Below, piece by piece: positions 4,231-10,556 of a stretch of DNA of 10,556 nt. This DNA comes from Pontimonas sp964350865 (GTDB lineage: Bacteria > Actinomycetota > Actinomycetes > Actinomycetales > Microbacteriaceae), in assembly GCA_964350865.1 (NCBI GenBank), contig CAYGLJ010000034.1, positions 1 through 10,556 on the forward strand, read 5' to 3'. The notes under the pieces are model-generated. The model had not been told where the DNA came from. It saw only the letters and a list, made by a program, of their open reading frames with translations, and did no database searches. The number at the start of each line of letters is the position of its first letter. Within the stretch, counting starts at the first letter, position 1. Both the position numbers and the translations under genes were made by a program.

Positions 4231-6705
4231 GTGAACATCACCGTGGTGAAGCGCAATGGCGATCGAGAGGCGTACGACGCAAACAAGATCAACCTGGCCA
4301 TCGAGGAGGCAGCAAAGGGGCTCGACGACTCGATCACTTGGGTGACTCAAATCGCCAGTGAACTGGAATTGACGCTGTTCGATGGCATCACCACCCAGCA
4401 GCTCGATGAGGCCGTGATTCAGGTCGCACTGCAGAACGTCAAGGATGACCCTGCATTCGATGTGTTGGCTTCTCGTTTGCTCGTTAAGACCATTTACAAG
4501 CGCGTTCTCGGTGATTACGAATCTTCCGAAGAGCTCAAGCAGCTTCACGTTCAGCACTTCGAGGAAAACGTCCGTCGTGGCGTTGAGGAGGGTCTGCTCG
4601 ATGAGCGCCTCACTCAGATGTTCGACTTTGACCGCCTCGCAGCCGCTCTGGAGCCCAGCCGCGACGAGCTGCTGAAGTACATCGGCGTTGTGACCCTGAA
4701 TAACCGCTACGGCATCAAGGGACGCAACGGCGACCCCCTCGAGGTTCCCCAGTACTTCTGGATGCGTATCGCGATGGGTCTCTCCCTCAACGAGGAGAAC
4801 CCCACCGAGCACGCACTCAAGTTCTACGAGAAGATGTCGAAGCTCGAGTACTTGGCTGCCGGCTCCACTCTCGTGAACGGTGGAACCAGCTACCCCCAGC
4901 TCGCTAACTGCTTCGTCATGGAAATGCAGGACGACATCGAGCACATCGCGAAGACCACCCGCGATGTTATGTGGCTCACCAAGGGAACCGGGGGAATCGG
5001 CCTCGCCGTCACCAAGCTCCGTGCTCAGGGATCCCCGATTCGTTCCAACAACACCACCTCGACTGGTCCTATCCCCTTTATGCACACCATCGACTCCGTG
5101 CTGCGCGCGGTGTCTCGCGGTGGCAAGAAGTTCGGTGCGCTGTGCTTCTACATGGAGAACTGGCACCTCGATTTCCCCGAGTTCCTCGACCTGCGCCAGA
5201 ACTCCGGTGACCCCTACCGCCGCACCCGCACGGCCAACACCGCCGTATGGATTTCAGACGAGTTCATGAAGCGCGTCGAAAACGACGAGCCCTGGTACCT
5301 CTTTGACCCGCTCGAGGTTGCTGACCTCAACGAGCTCTACGGTGCTGAGTTCTCGAAGCGCTACGCGGAGTACGTAGAGATGGCCGAAGCCGGCAAGCTC
5401 AACATGTTCAAGAAGATCGGTGCCCGCGAGCAGTTCAAGGCCATCCTGATCTCCCTCCAGGCCACCAGCCACCCATGGCTGACCTGGAAGGACACGATCA
5501 ACAACCGTGCCATCAACAACAACACCGGCACGATTCACCTCTCCAACCTCTGCACCGAGATCTGCTTGCCGCAGGATGTCGACAACGTCTCCGTGTGTAA
5601 CCTCGCCTCCATCAACCTCTCCCAGCACGTTCTGGACGGAAAGATGGACTGGGCGAAGATTGACGAGAGCGCCCGTGTTGCCGTTCGTCAGCTGGACAAC
5701 CTGATCGACATCACCCGCTCCAGCGTGAAGGAAGCCGACTACTCCAACGAGCAGAACCGTGCCGTGGGTCTGGGAGTCATGGGCTTCACCGACGTCATCG
5801 AGCGCTTCGGCTACAGCTACGAGAGCGAAGAGGCCTACGACCTCATCGACGAAATCATGGAGCACGTCTCCTATGCCGCCATCGATGAGTCCGCCAACCT
5901 CGCTCGCGAGCGCGGCTCCTACAACAACTTTGAGGGCTCACGGTGGTCTCAGGGAATTGTGCCCCTGGACACCATTGACCTGACTGAGGCCGACCGTGGT
6001 GTTCCCGTCGAGGTGAACCGCACCACGCGTCTGGACTGGGACGCTCTGCGCGAGAAGGTCAAGGGCGGTATGCGCAACGCCACCCTGATGGCCATCGCGC
6101 CGACGGCATCGATTGGTCTGGTTGCGGGAACGACTCCGGGTCTTGACCCTCAGTTCTCCCAGATCTTCAGCCGCTCGACTAGCTCCGGTAAGTTCCTCGA
6201 GGTCAACCGCAACCTGGTGAACGCGCTGCGTGAGCACGGTCTGTGGGAGTCCACTCGCGAAGACATCCTGCGCAGCCAGGGTGACATCCAGGACATTGCC
6301 TCGATTCCTCAGAGCCTGAAGGACACCTTCAAGACGAGCTTCCAGCTGTCTCCGTTTGCCTTCCTCGAAGTAGCAGCCCGGGCACAGAAGTGGATCGACC
6401 AGGCCATTAGCCGCAACATGTACCTGGAGACCAGGGACATGGACGACTTGATGTCGATCTACTCCGGTGCATGGAAGCGTGGCGTGAAGACCACGTACTA
6501 CCTGCACATGAAGCCTCGCCACACCGCTGAGCAGTCAACGGTGAAGGTCAACAAGTCTGAGCAAATCAATAGCTCGGGTGGTTCAGGAGCGCCGAAGAAG
6601 GGCTTTGGTGCAGCAGCACCGGCCTCGGCCGAGCCTGTTGCCGCTAGTGCCGGTGCCCCCAAGAAGGGTTTCGGTTTTGGCGGAGCACCAAAGGCGGGTG
6701 AGTAA
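4231..6705 (+). CDS. nrdA: Class I ribonucleoside-diphosphate reductase, catalytic (alpha) subunit
   Basis: 824 aa. NrdA reduces ribonucleoside diphosphates in the cytoplasm, using a radical delivered by NrdB. An ATP-cone (about 2-92, opening NITVVKRNGDREAYDANK) implies dATP feedback control. Catalytic-site residues are visible: C227 (LANCF) and C456 (VCNLASIN) as the active-site dithiol, N439/C441/E443 in SNLCTEI as the radical cysteine site, and Y756/Y757 (TTYYL) for radical transfer. MAIAPTASIG and FSRSTSSGKF are typical. The tail after about residue 770 is a low-complexity linker with GAPKKGFG at 786-793 and 808-815. Oddly, there is no Cys after C456, so the C-terminal CxxC or CxxxxC pair that class I enzymes need for re-reduction is missing; a matching CxxC tail lies in the next small ORF. 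The gene heads a probable operon with that ORF and nrdB, under NrdR and possibly DnaA control. Confidence 0.95.
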   Translation: MNITVVKRNGDREAYDANKINLAIEEAAKGLDDSITWVTQIASELELTLFDGITTQQLDEAVIQVALQNVKDDPAFDVLASRLLVKTIYKRVLGDYESSEELKQLHVQHFEENVRRGVEEGLLDERLTQMFDFDRLAAALEPSRDELLKYIGVVTLNNRYGIKGRNGDPLEVPQYFWMRIAMGLSLNEENPTEHALKFYEKMSKLEYLAAGSTLVNGGTSYPQLANCFVMEMQDDIEHIAKTTRDVMWLTKGTGGIGLAVTKLRAQGSPIRSNNTTSTGPIPFMHTIDSVLRAVSRGGKKFGALCFYMENWHLDFPEFLDLRQNSGDPYRRTRTANTAVWISDEFMKRVENDEPWYLFDPLEVADLNELYGAEFSKRYAEYVEMAEAGKLNMFKKIGAREQFKAILISLQATSHPWLTWKDTINNRAINNNTGTIHLSNLCTEICLPQDVDNVSVCNLASINLSQHVLDGKMDWAKIDESARVAVRQLDNLIDITRSSVKEADYSNEQNRAVGLGVMGFTDVIERFGYSYESEEAYDLIDEIMEHVSYAAIDESANLARERGSYNNFEGSRWSQGIVPLDTIDLTEADRGVPVEVNRTTRLDWDALREKVKGGMRNATLMAIAPTASIGLVAGTTPGLDPQFSQIFSRSTSSGKFLEVNRNLVNALREHGLWESTREDILRSQGDIQDIASIPQSLKDTFKTSFQLSPFAFLEVAARAQKWIDQAISRNMYLETRDMDDLMSIYSGAWKRGVKTTYYLHMKPRHTAEQSTVKVNKSEQINSSGGSGAPKKGFGAAAPASAEPVAASAGAPKKGFGFGGAPKAGE
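6586..6675 (+). repeat. Internal repeat in the NrdA C-terminal linker
   Basis: Two copies of an octapeptide GAPKKGFG (codons at 6586-6609 and 6652-6675, 66 bp apart) are followed by a partial copy GGAPKAG. The copies differ at synonymous positions (for example CCG versus CCC, GGC versus GGT), so this is an old or selected protein repeat and not a fresh duplication. It probably forms a flexible basic arm carrying the tail. Confidence 0.6.
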
Positions 6706-6710
6706 TCACC

Positions 6711-6794
6711 ATGACCTTTGATTCCACGACCATCGACGGCTACGCCGTCCCTACAGACCCCATGGACCTTCTGCAGTGCGATAGCTGCCAGTAG
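6711..6794 (+). CDS. 27-aa ORF encoding the CxxC redox tail of NrdA (split or frameshifted)
   Basis: ATG 6711 to TAG 6792-6794, starting 5 nt after the nrdA stop and in the -1 frame relative to it. The product starts MTFDSTTIDGYAVP and ends DPMDLLQCDSCQ. An acidic peptide ending in CxxC plus one residue is what one expects at the extreme C-terminus of an NrdA, where the dithiol relays electrons from thioredoxin or glutaredoxin to the active site (mammalian R1 also ends in CxxC). Codon use is normal for this genome. GGTGA at 6697-6701 could serve as a ribosome-binding site, with possible coupling to nrdA termination. Alternatively, one extra G after 6702 would join the frames through E-V-I-T-M into a continuous NrdA, so a one-base deletion (assembly error or real mutation) is at least as likely. 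Confidence 0.6.
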   Translation: MTFDSTTIDGYAVPTDPMDLLQCDSCQ

Positions 6795-6837
6795 TTCCGA
6801 CTCACACACAAACAACGATCTAGAGATAGGAAAAACA

Positions 6838-7821
6838 ATGGGAATCCTCGGACAAGGAGTACAAGAAGGTCTGCTGCTCAAGCCTGTGAAATACAAGTGG
6901 GCTATGGACCTCTACGACCAGGCTGTTGCGAACACCTGGTTCCCCAACGAAATTCAGTTGGGTGAAGACATCGCTGACTTCAAGAAGATGACGGACGAAG
7001 AGCGTCACGCCATCACCTTCTTGATGAGCTACTTCAACCCCAGCGAGCTGTTGGTCAACAAGGCTCTGGCCTTTGGTGTGTACCCCTACATCAATGCCCC
7101 AGAAGCGCACCTCTACCTCGCCAAGCAGATGTGGGAAGAAGCAAACCACTGCATGAGCTTCGAGTATGTTCTCGAAACCTTCCCCATTGACCGCGAGCAG
7201 GCTTACGCCTCCCACGTCGATGTTCCCTCCATGGCACGCAAGGAAGACTTCGAAGTGAAGTTCATCCGTCGTATGACCGAGGACACCATCGACATCAACA
7301 CCACCGAGGGTAAGCAAGACTTTGTGCGCAACCTGGTCGCGTACAACGTCATCCTCGAGGGCATCTGGTTCTACTCCGGCTTCATGGTTGCTCTGAGCTT
7401 CCGCCAGCGCAACCTGCTGCGTAACTTCGGTTCTTTGGTGGACTGGATCGTGCGCGATGAGAGCCTGCACCTGAAGTTCGGCATCAACCTGATCCTCACC
7501 GTGCTCGAGGAGAACCCTGACCTGCAGACTCCCGAGTTCGCAGCAGAGATTCGCCAGATGATCCTTGACGCTGTGGAAATGGAAGAGGCCTACAACCACG
7601 ACCTCCTCCCGAACGGCATCCTCGGTCTCAACGCGAACTACATCAACCAGTACGTGAAGTACCTGGCTGACCGTCGCCTTGAGGAGCTCGGTTTCGAGAC
7701 CGAATACAACGTCTCGAACCCTGCCAAGTGGATGGCCACAGCGAATGACACCTTGCAGTTGGTGAACTTCTTCGAGTCCACCAACACCTCATACGAGGTC
7801 AACGCAACATCGTCACGGTAG
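6838..7821 (+). CDS. nrdB: Class I ribonucleotide reductase radical-generating (beta) subunit, class Ic-like
   Basis: 327 aa from ATG 6838, with AGGA 6 nt upstream. The ferritin-like R2 fold binds a dimetal site that oxidises NrdA's active-site Cys. Metal ligands are visible as E70 (PSELLVN), E101 and H104 (EEANH), E174 (ILEGIWFYSGF), E208 and H211 (RDESLH). The residue four after H104, normally the radical Tyr, is F108, and the first ligand is Glu instead of Asp. All six ligands and F108 differ by a constant 19 from the published C. trachomatis positions (E89, E120, H123, F127, E193, E227, H230), and Y319 near the C-terminus fits its Y338. This indicates a class Ic enzyme with a probable Mn/Fe cofactor. 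No nrdI is adjacent, as expected. The gene follows the NrdA tail ORF by 43 nt and is closed by a strong terminator. Confidence 0.95.
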   Translation: MGILGQGVQEGLLLKPVKYKWAMDLYDQAVANTWFPNEIQLGEDIADFKKMTDEERHAITFLMSYFNPSELLVNKALAFGVYPYINAPEAHLYLAKQMWEEANHCMSFEYVLETFPIDREQAYASHVDVPSMARKEDFEVKFIRRMTEDTIDINTTEGKQDFVRNLVAYNVILEGIWFYSGFMVALSFRQRNLLRNFGSLVDWIVRDESLHLKFGINLILTVLEENPDLQTPEFAAEIRQMILDAVEMEEAYNHDLLPNGILGLNANYINQYVKYLADRRLEELGFETEYNVSNPAKWMATANDTLQLVNFFESTNTSYEVNATSSR

Positions 7822-7847
7822 GGAAAAACCCTTACTAAACTAAGACG

Positions 7848-7896
7848 GGCAGGGGGAGGAGACAGCGACGGAGTCTCCTCCCCCTGCCTTTTCTTT
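7848..7896 (+). terminator. Rho-independent terminator after nrdB
   Basis: A perfect 16-bp stem (GGCAGGGGGAGGAGAC at 7848-7863 paired with 7873-7888), a 9-nt loop (AGCGACGGA) and a T-rich tail (TTTTCTTT, 7889-7896). It starts 26 nt after the nrdB stop and separates the RNR operon from the aldo/keto reductase operon. It is the only clear intrinsic terminator in the window. Confidence 0.95.
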
Positions 7897-7924
7897 ACCC
7901 CGTCTCGCGTGTGAGGATGGAGCT

Positions 7925-8767
7925 ATGAAGACCCCCGATGGCCAGCTCTCTCTGACTCTCAACACCGGTGACCCCATCCCCCAACTGGGTCTCGGTGTGT
8001 TCAAAGTTGACGACGATGTGTGTGAACAGATTGTTCTCGACGCTCTCGAGGTCGGCTACCGCCACATCGATACGGCCATGATTTATCGGAACGAAGCAGC
8101 GGTGGGTCGCGCTATCGCGAAGAGCGGTATTGCCCGGGATGAACTGTTCGTCACCACCAAGCTTTGGAACTCTGACCAGGGAACAGCTGCAACGCCCCAG
8201 GCGCTCTCCCTCAGCCTTGAGCTACTGGGGCTTGAGTATGTGGACCTGTATTTGATTCACTGGCCGGCTCCTCTGCGAGATGAATACGTGGAGACGTGGC
8301 TGGCCCTCGAGGAACTTCACCACCAGGGGCTCGCACACGCGATTGGTGTCTCCAATTTTGAACCTGAGCACCTCGAGCGGATTCTGGAAGAGGGAAGTGT
8401 TGTCCCGGCGATTAACCAGGTGGAACTTCACCCAGCTTTCCAGCAGCGGAAGCTCCGGGGATTCCAAGAACCACTCGGGATTATTACTGAAGCGTGGGGG
8501 CCGCTGGGACAAGGAAAATACGACCTGGCTGAGCTTCCGGGTCTCTCAGAGATTGCCGAGTCACACGGCAAGAGCATCCAACAGATTGTTCTCCGCTGGC
8601 ACCTCCAAGAGGGTGTCGTCGTGTTCCCGAAGACAGTGCGCAAGGAGCGCATGATTGAAAACCTCTCGGTCTTTGATTTTGAGCTGAGCGGGGACGAGAT
8701 GGCGGCAATCGCCGCCATGGATGCAGATCGCCGGGTGGGAACACACCCCATGGACGGCAACTGGTAA
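7925..8767 (+). CDS. Aldo/keto reductase (2,5-diketo-gluconate reductase-like)
   Basis: 280 aa, normal for the bacterial AKR5-type group. This NADPH-dependent TIM-barrel reductase acts on aldehydes and ketones; the physiological substrate is not predictable. The catalytic tetrad is complete: D49 (GYRHIDTAMIY), Y54, K79 (FVTTKLWNSDQG) and H112 (DLYLIHWPAP). Further family marks are the N-terminal hairpin strand (IPQLGLGVFKV), AIGVSNFEPEHLERI, INQVELHPAFQQ, and the NADPH-binding FPKTVRKERMIENLSVFDF. The C-terminus is short and ends near HPMDGNW, as in short bacterial members. The start ATG 7925 has GAGGA 7 nt upstream. The gene begins 28 nt after the nrdB terminator and is followed after 5 nt by the DUF255 gene, suggesting a two-gene operon. 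Confidence 0.93.
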   Translation: MKTPDGQLSLTLNTGDPIPQLGLGVFKVDDDVCEQIVLDALEVGYRHIDTAMIYRNEAAVGRAIAKSGIARDELFVTTKLWNSDQGTAATPQALSLSLELLGLEYVDLYLIHWPAPLRDEYVETWLALEELHHQGLAHAIGVSNFEPEHLERILEEGSVVPAINQVELHPAFQQRKLRGFQEPLGIITEAWGPLGQGKYDLAELPGLSEIAESHGKSIQQIVLRWHLQEGVVVFPKTVRKERMIENLSVFDFELSGDEMAAIAAMDADRRVGTHPMDGNW

Positions 8768-8772
8768 TCGGT

Positions 8773-10556
8773 GTGAGTCGCCTTGATGGCGCCCTGAGTC
8801 CCTACCTCCTCTCTCATGCTCACCAGAGCGTGGACTGGTTCCCCTGGGGTCCCGAAGCTTTTGCGGAAGCGGCGAAGCGCAACTGCCCTGTGATGATCTC
8901 TATCGGCTACTCCACCTGCCACTGGTGTCATGTGATGTCCCGGGAAAGCTTCGATGACCCCGGGATGGCTGAGCTGCTCAACCAGAAACTGGTCGCCATC
9001 AAAGTAGATCGGGAAGAACATCCCGAAGTCGATGCGCTCTATATGGCACAGGCGCAAGCTTTCACGGACCACTTGGGGTGGCCCCTCACCGTGTTCACCA
9101 CGCCTGAGGGTGCTGCGTTTTACGCCCAGACCTATCTGCCACCAGAGCCCAGGGGTGGTCAGCCTTCGCTGACCCAGGTGGTGGAGGCGGTCGCAACCGC
9201 GTGGGCAGAAAAGCAAGAGGACGTTCTGGAGAGCTCCAGAGCCCTCGTCGGAGCACTCGCGGATGCGGCTGGGGCTATCGACAAGGACTCACAGGATCAG
9301 GTGTTCCCCTCCCTCGAGCAACTGTCGGTCATTGTGGATGCTCTCATTGCCCAGGAGGACATCGAATTCGGTGGTTTCGGGGGCGCCCCCAAGTTCCCGG
9401 TGTCACCGGTGCTGTCGTTCTTGCAGGGCGAGGGGTTGGCCGGAAGCGAGCCTGCGGCCCAGCTCGTCTCCAGAACCGTGGAAACATACGCGCGCTCCGA
9501 CCTGCGCGATTCGGTCGAGGGTGGGTTCTTTCGCTACGCAACGATGCGGGACTTCAGCGAGCCCCATTACGAGCGCATGCTCTATGACAATGCGGGGTTG
9601 TTGTCCCTGTATTCGAGAGAGGGCGACCTCGATACTGCCGCCGGCATCGTGTCGTTCCTGCGATCGACGCTGCTGGTGGAGGGAGGGTTTGGTTCCGCTC
9701 AAGACAGCGAGAGCATCATCGAGGGTCGCCCGAGTGAAGGTGGTTACTACCAGCTCGACGCAGCGGGCCGAGAAGGTCTCACTCCACCTGCGGTGGATGA
9801 CAAGGTCATCACGGGCTGGAACGGTCTAGCCCTTCGCGGGCTCGCCGAGGCCCACCGCGCGGGTGTCCCCGGCAACCCCGGAGCACTGGGAGACCAGGTT
9901 GCGACGTGGTTGCTGGCTCATCACGTCCGGGAGGACGGCACACTTCTTCGACTTTCGAGGCGAGGAATTCCCGGCACAGCGCCGGCGACCCTGGAGGATT
10001 ACGGAGCGTTCAGTCTCGGACTTCTCGAGTTGGGCATGGCTCTAGGCAAATCTCGCTTCGTGGCGGAGGCTTTCCGCCTCGTCGACTCCATTGTTGGAGC
10101 GGAGCTCACCGTGGGTCTCGACGAGGTGATGCTCGAGAAGGGCTTTACTCTTCGCCCTGATATTCACGAGGGCGCCTCACCGTCCGGTGTTGCCCTGTTC
10201 GCCCAGGCTCTCACCCTGACCTCGGTGTTGCGCGGTGATTACGCTCTGATGGAGCGGGCGCGAGCGCTGGTGGCCCCTCATGTGTCCCAGGCGATGCTGA
10301 CGCCCTTGGGGGCGGGTGGGGTCCTTCAGGTGCTGGCAGCCCTTGCCCGTGAGGAGAGAGAAATTATTGTTGTCGCCGATCACCCCACCGACATGATCGA
10401 AATTGCCGGGCGACACCGAGCTCCTGGAACCTTGGTGCTCTGTGTGAGTGGGGAACAGGCCCAGCAGATGCTTGATGCGGGTGTGGAGATTCTGAGGGGT
10501 CGCACTGATGGGTCGACCGCTACAGGCTATGTCTGCCACCGCGGCATATGTCAGCT
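8773..10556 (+). CDS. DUF255 thioredoxin-fold / (alpha/alpha)6-barrel protein, YyaL/SPATA20-like (3' truncated)
   Basis: 594 codons are open from GTG 8773 to the window edge. The N-terminus (RLDGALSPYLLSHAHQSVDW, then FPWG) and a thioredoxin-like domain with STCHWCHVM (C49 and C52, a CxxC) are diagnostic of DUF255. Next come KVDREEHPEVDALY, GWPLTVFTTP and FYAQTYLPP, then glycosidase-like barrel repeats with GGFGGAPKFP, GGFFRYA, HYERMLYDNAG, VDDKVITGWNGLALRGLAEA and LEDYGAFSLGLLELG. The family (B. subtilis YyaL, human SPATA20) has no settled biochemical role. The last visible residues, GYVCHRGICQ, resemble the family's C-terminus, so only a few residues are probably missing. GTG 8773 is chosen because homologues begin just before SPYLL; it lies 5 nt after the aldo/keto reductase stop, with no strong Shine-Dalgarno, so coupling is likely. 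Confidence 0.9.
   Translation, partial: MSRLDGALSPYLLSHAHQSVDWFPWGPEAFAEAAKRNCPVMISIGYSTCHWCHVMSRESFDDPGMAELLNQKLVAIKVDREEHPEVDALYMAQAQAFTDHLGWPLTVFTTPEGAAFYAQTYLPPEPRGGQPSLTQVVEAVATAWAEKQEDVLESSRALVGALADAAGAIDKDSQDQVFPSLEQLSVIVDALIAQEDIEFGGFGGAPKFPVSPVLSFLQGEGLAGSEPAAQLVSRTVETYARSDLRDSVEGGFFRYATMRDFSEPHYERMLYDNAGLLSLYSREGDLDTAAGIVSFLRSTLLVEGGFGSAQDSESIIEGRPSEGGYYQLDAAGREGLTPPAVDDKVITGWNGLALRGLAEAHRAGVPGNPGALGDQVATWLLAHHVREDGTLLRLSRRGIPGTAPATLEDYGAFSLGLLELGMALGKSRFVAEAFRLVDSIVGAELTVGLDEVMLEKGFTLRPDIHEGASPSGVALFAQALTLTSVLRGDYALMERARALVAPHVSQAMLTPLGAGGVLQVLAALAREEREIIVVADHPTDMIEIAGRHRAPGTLVLCVSGEQAQQMLDAGVEILRGRTDGSTATGYVCHRGICQ

Noticed and set aside
3376..5166. Long minus-strand open frame (596 codons) through the MFS gene, the regulatory region and the first part of nrdA
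   Set aside because: It is antisense to clearly recognised MFS and NrdA coding sequence, has no recognisable domain, and is explained by the GC-rich codon pattern of the real genes.
6694..6711. Programmed -1 ribosomal frameshift site joining nrdA to its tail ORF
   Set aside because: No X-XXY-YYZ slippery heptamer is visible near GGTGAGTAA and no obvious stimulatory structure follows, so recoding is less likely than an indel or separate initiation; it is kept only as an alternative in the finding.
8428..9216. Minus-strand 262-codon open frame
   Set aside because: It lies antisense across the aldo/keto reductase and DUF255 genes and shows no domain; it is a shadow frame.

Overview
The window looks like a compact actinobacterial chromosome segment, most likely from the Microbacteriaceae or a close relative (inference). 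The basis is moderately high GC, GC-rich third codon positions, frequent GTG starts, starts with a -10 hexamer almost abutting them, and the gene families present: Pr6Pr-type membrane protein, DUF2231/cytochrome b5 fusion, actinobacterial-style NrdA/NrdB and DUF255 thioredoxin-fold protein. There are no mobile elements, tRNAs, rRNAs or CRISPR arrays.

Layout. Positions 1-308 hold the end of a small membrane protein gene and a 53-residue membrane protein gene. Positions 313-3947 hold five genes that strictly alternate in strand: Pr6Pr-type membrane protein (-), DUF2231-cytochrome b5 fusion (+), antibiotic-biosynthesis-monooxygenase-fold protein (-), LysE-family exporter (+) and MFS transporter (-). 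They are packed tail to tail with 4-base gaps or 4-base CTAA stop overlaps, and head to head over short promoters. Positions 3948-4230 are the one long non-coding stretch, a regulatory region for ribonucleotide reductase with a cluster of three DnaA-box-like sites, a pair of NrdR boxes 32 bp apart centre to centre, and a TATAGT -10 element. Positions 4231-7821 carry nrdA, a 27-codon ORF and nrdB, closed by a strong intrinsic terminator. Positions 7925-10556 carry a probable two-gene operon: an aldo/keto reductase and a DUF255 (YyaL/SPATA20-like) protein cut by the window edge.

Function. The central unit makes deoxynucleotides. NrdA carries an N-terminal ATP-cone and the catalytic cysteines. 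NrdB has Glu as first metal ligand and Phe where the radical Tyr normally sits, the signature of class Ic (Chlamydia-type Mn/Fe) enzymes. The most striking observation is that NrdA as encoded ends in a cysteine-free Gly/Ala/Pro/Lys linker, while a CxxC-Gln tail, the usual dithiol relay of class I NrdA, lies in the next small ORF, in another frame and starting 5 nt after the nrdA stop. This is either a one-base frameshift (sequencing error or real) or a genuinely split tail. The DnaA and NrdR sites suggest that RNR expression is tied to both replication initiation and nucleotide status.
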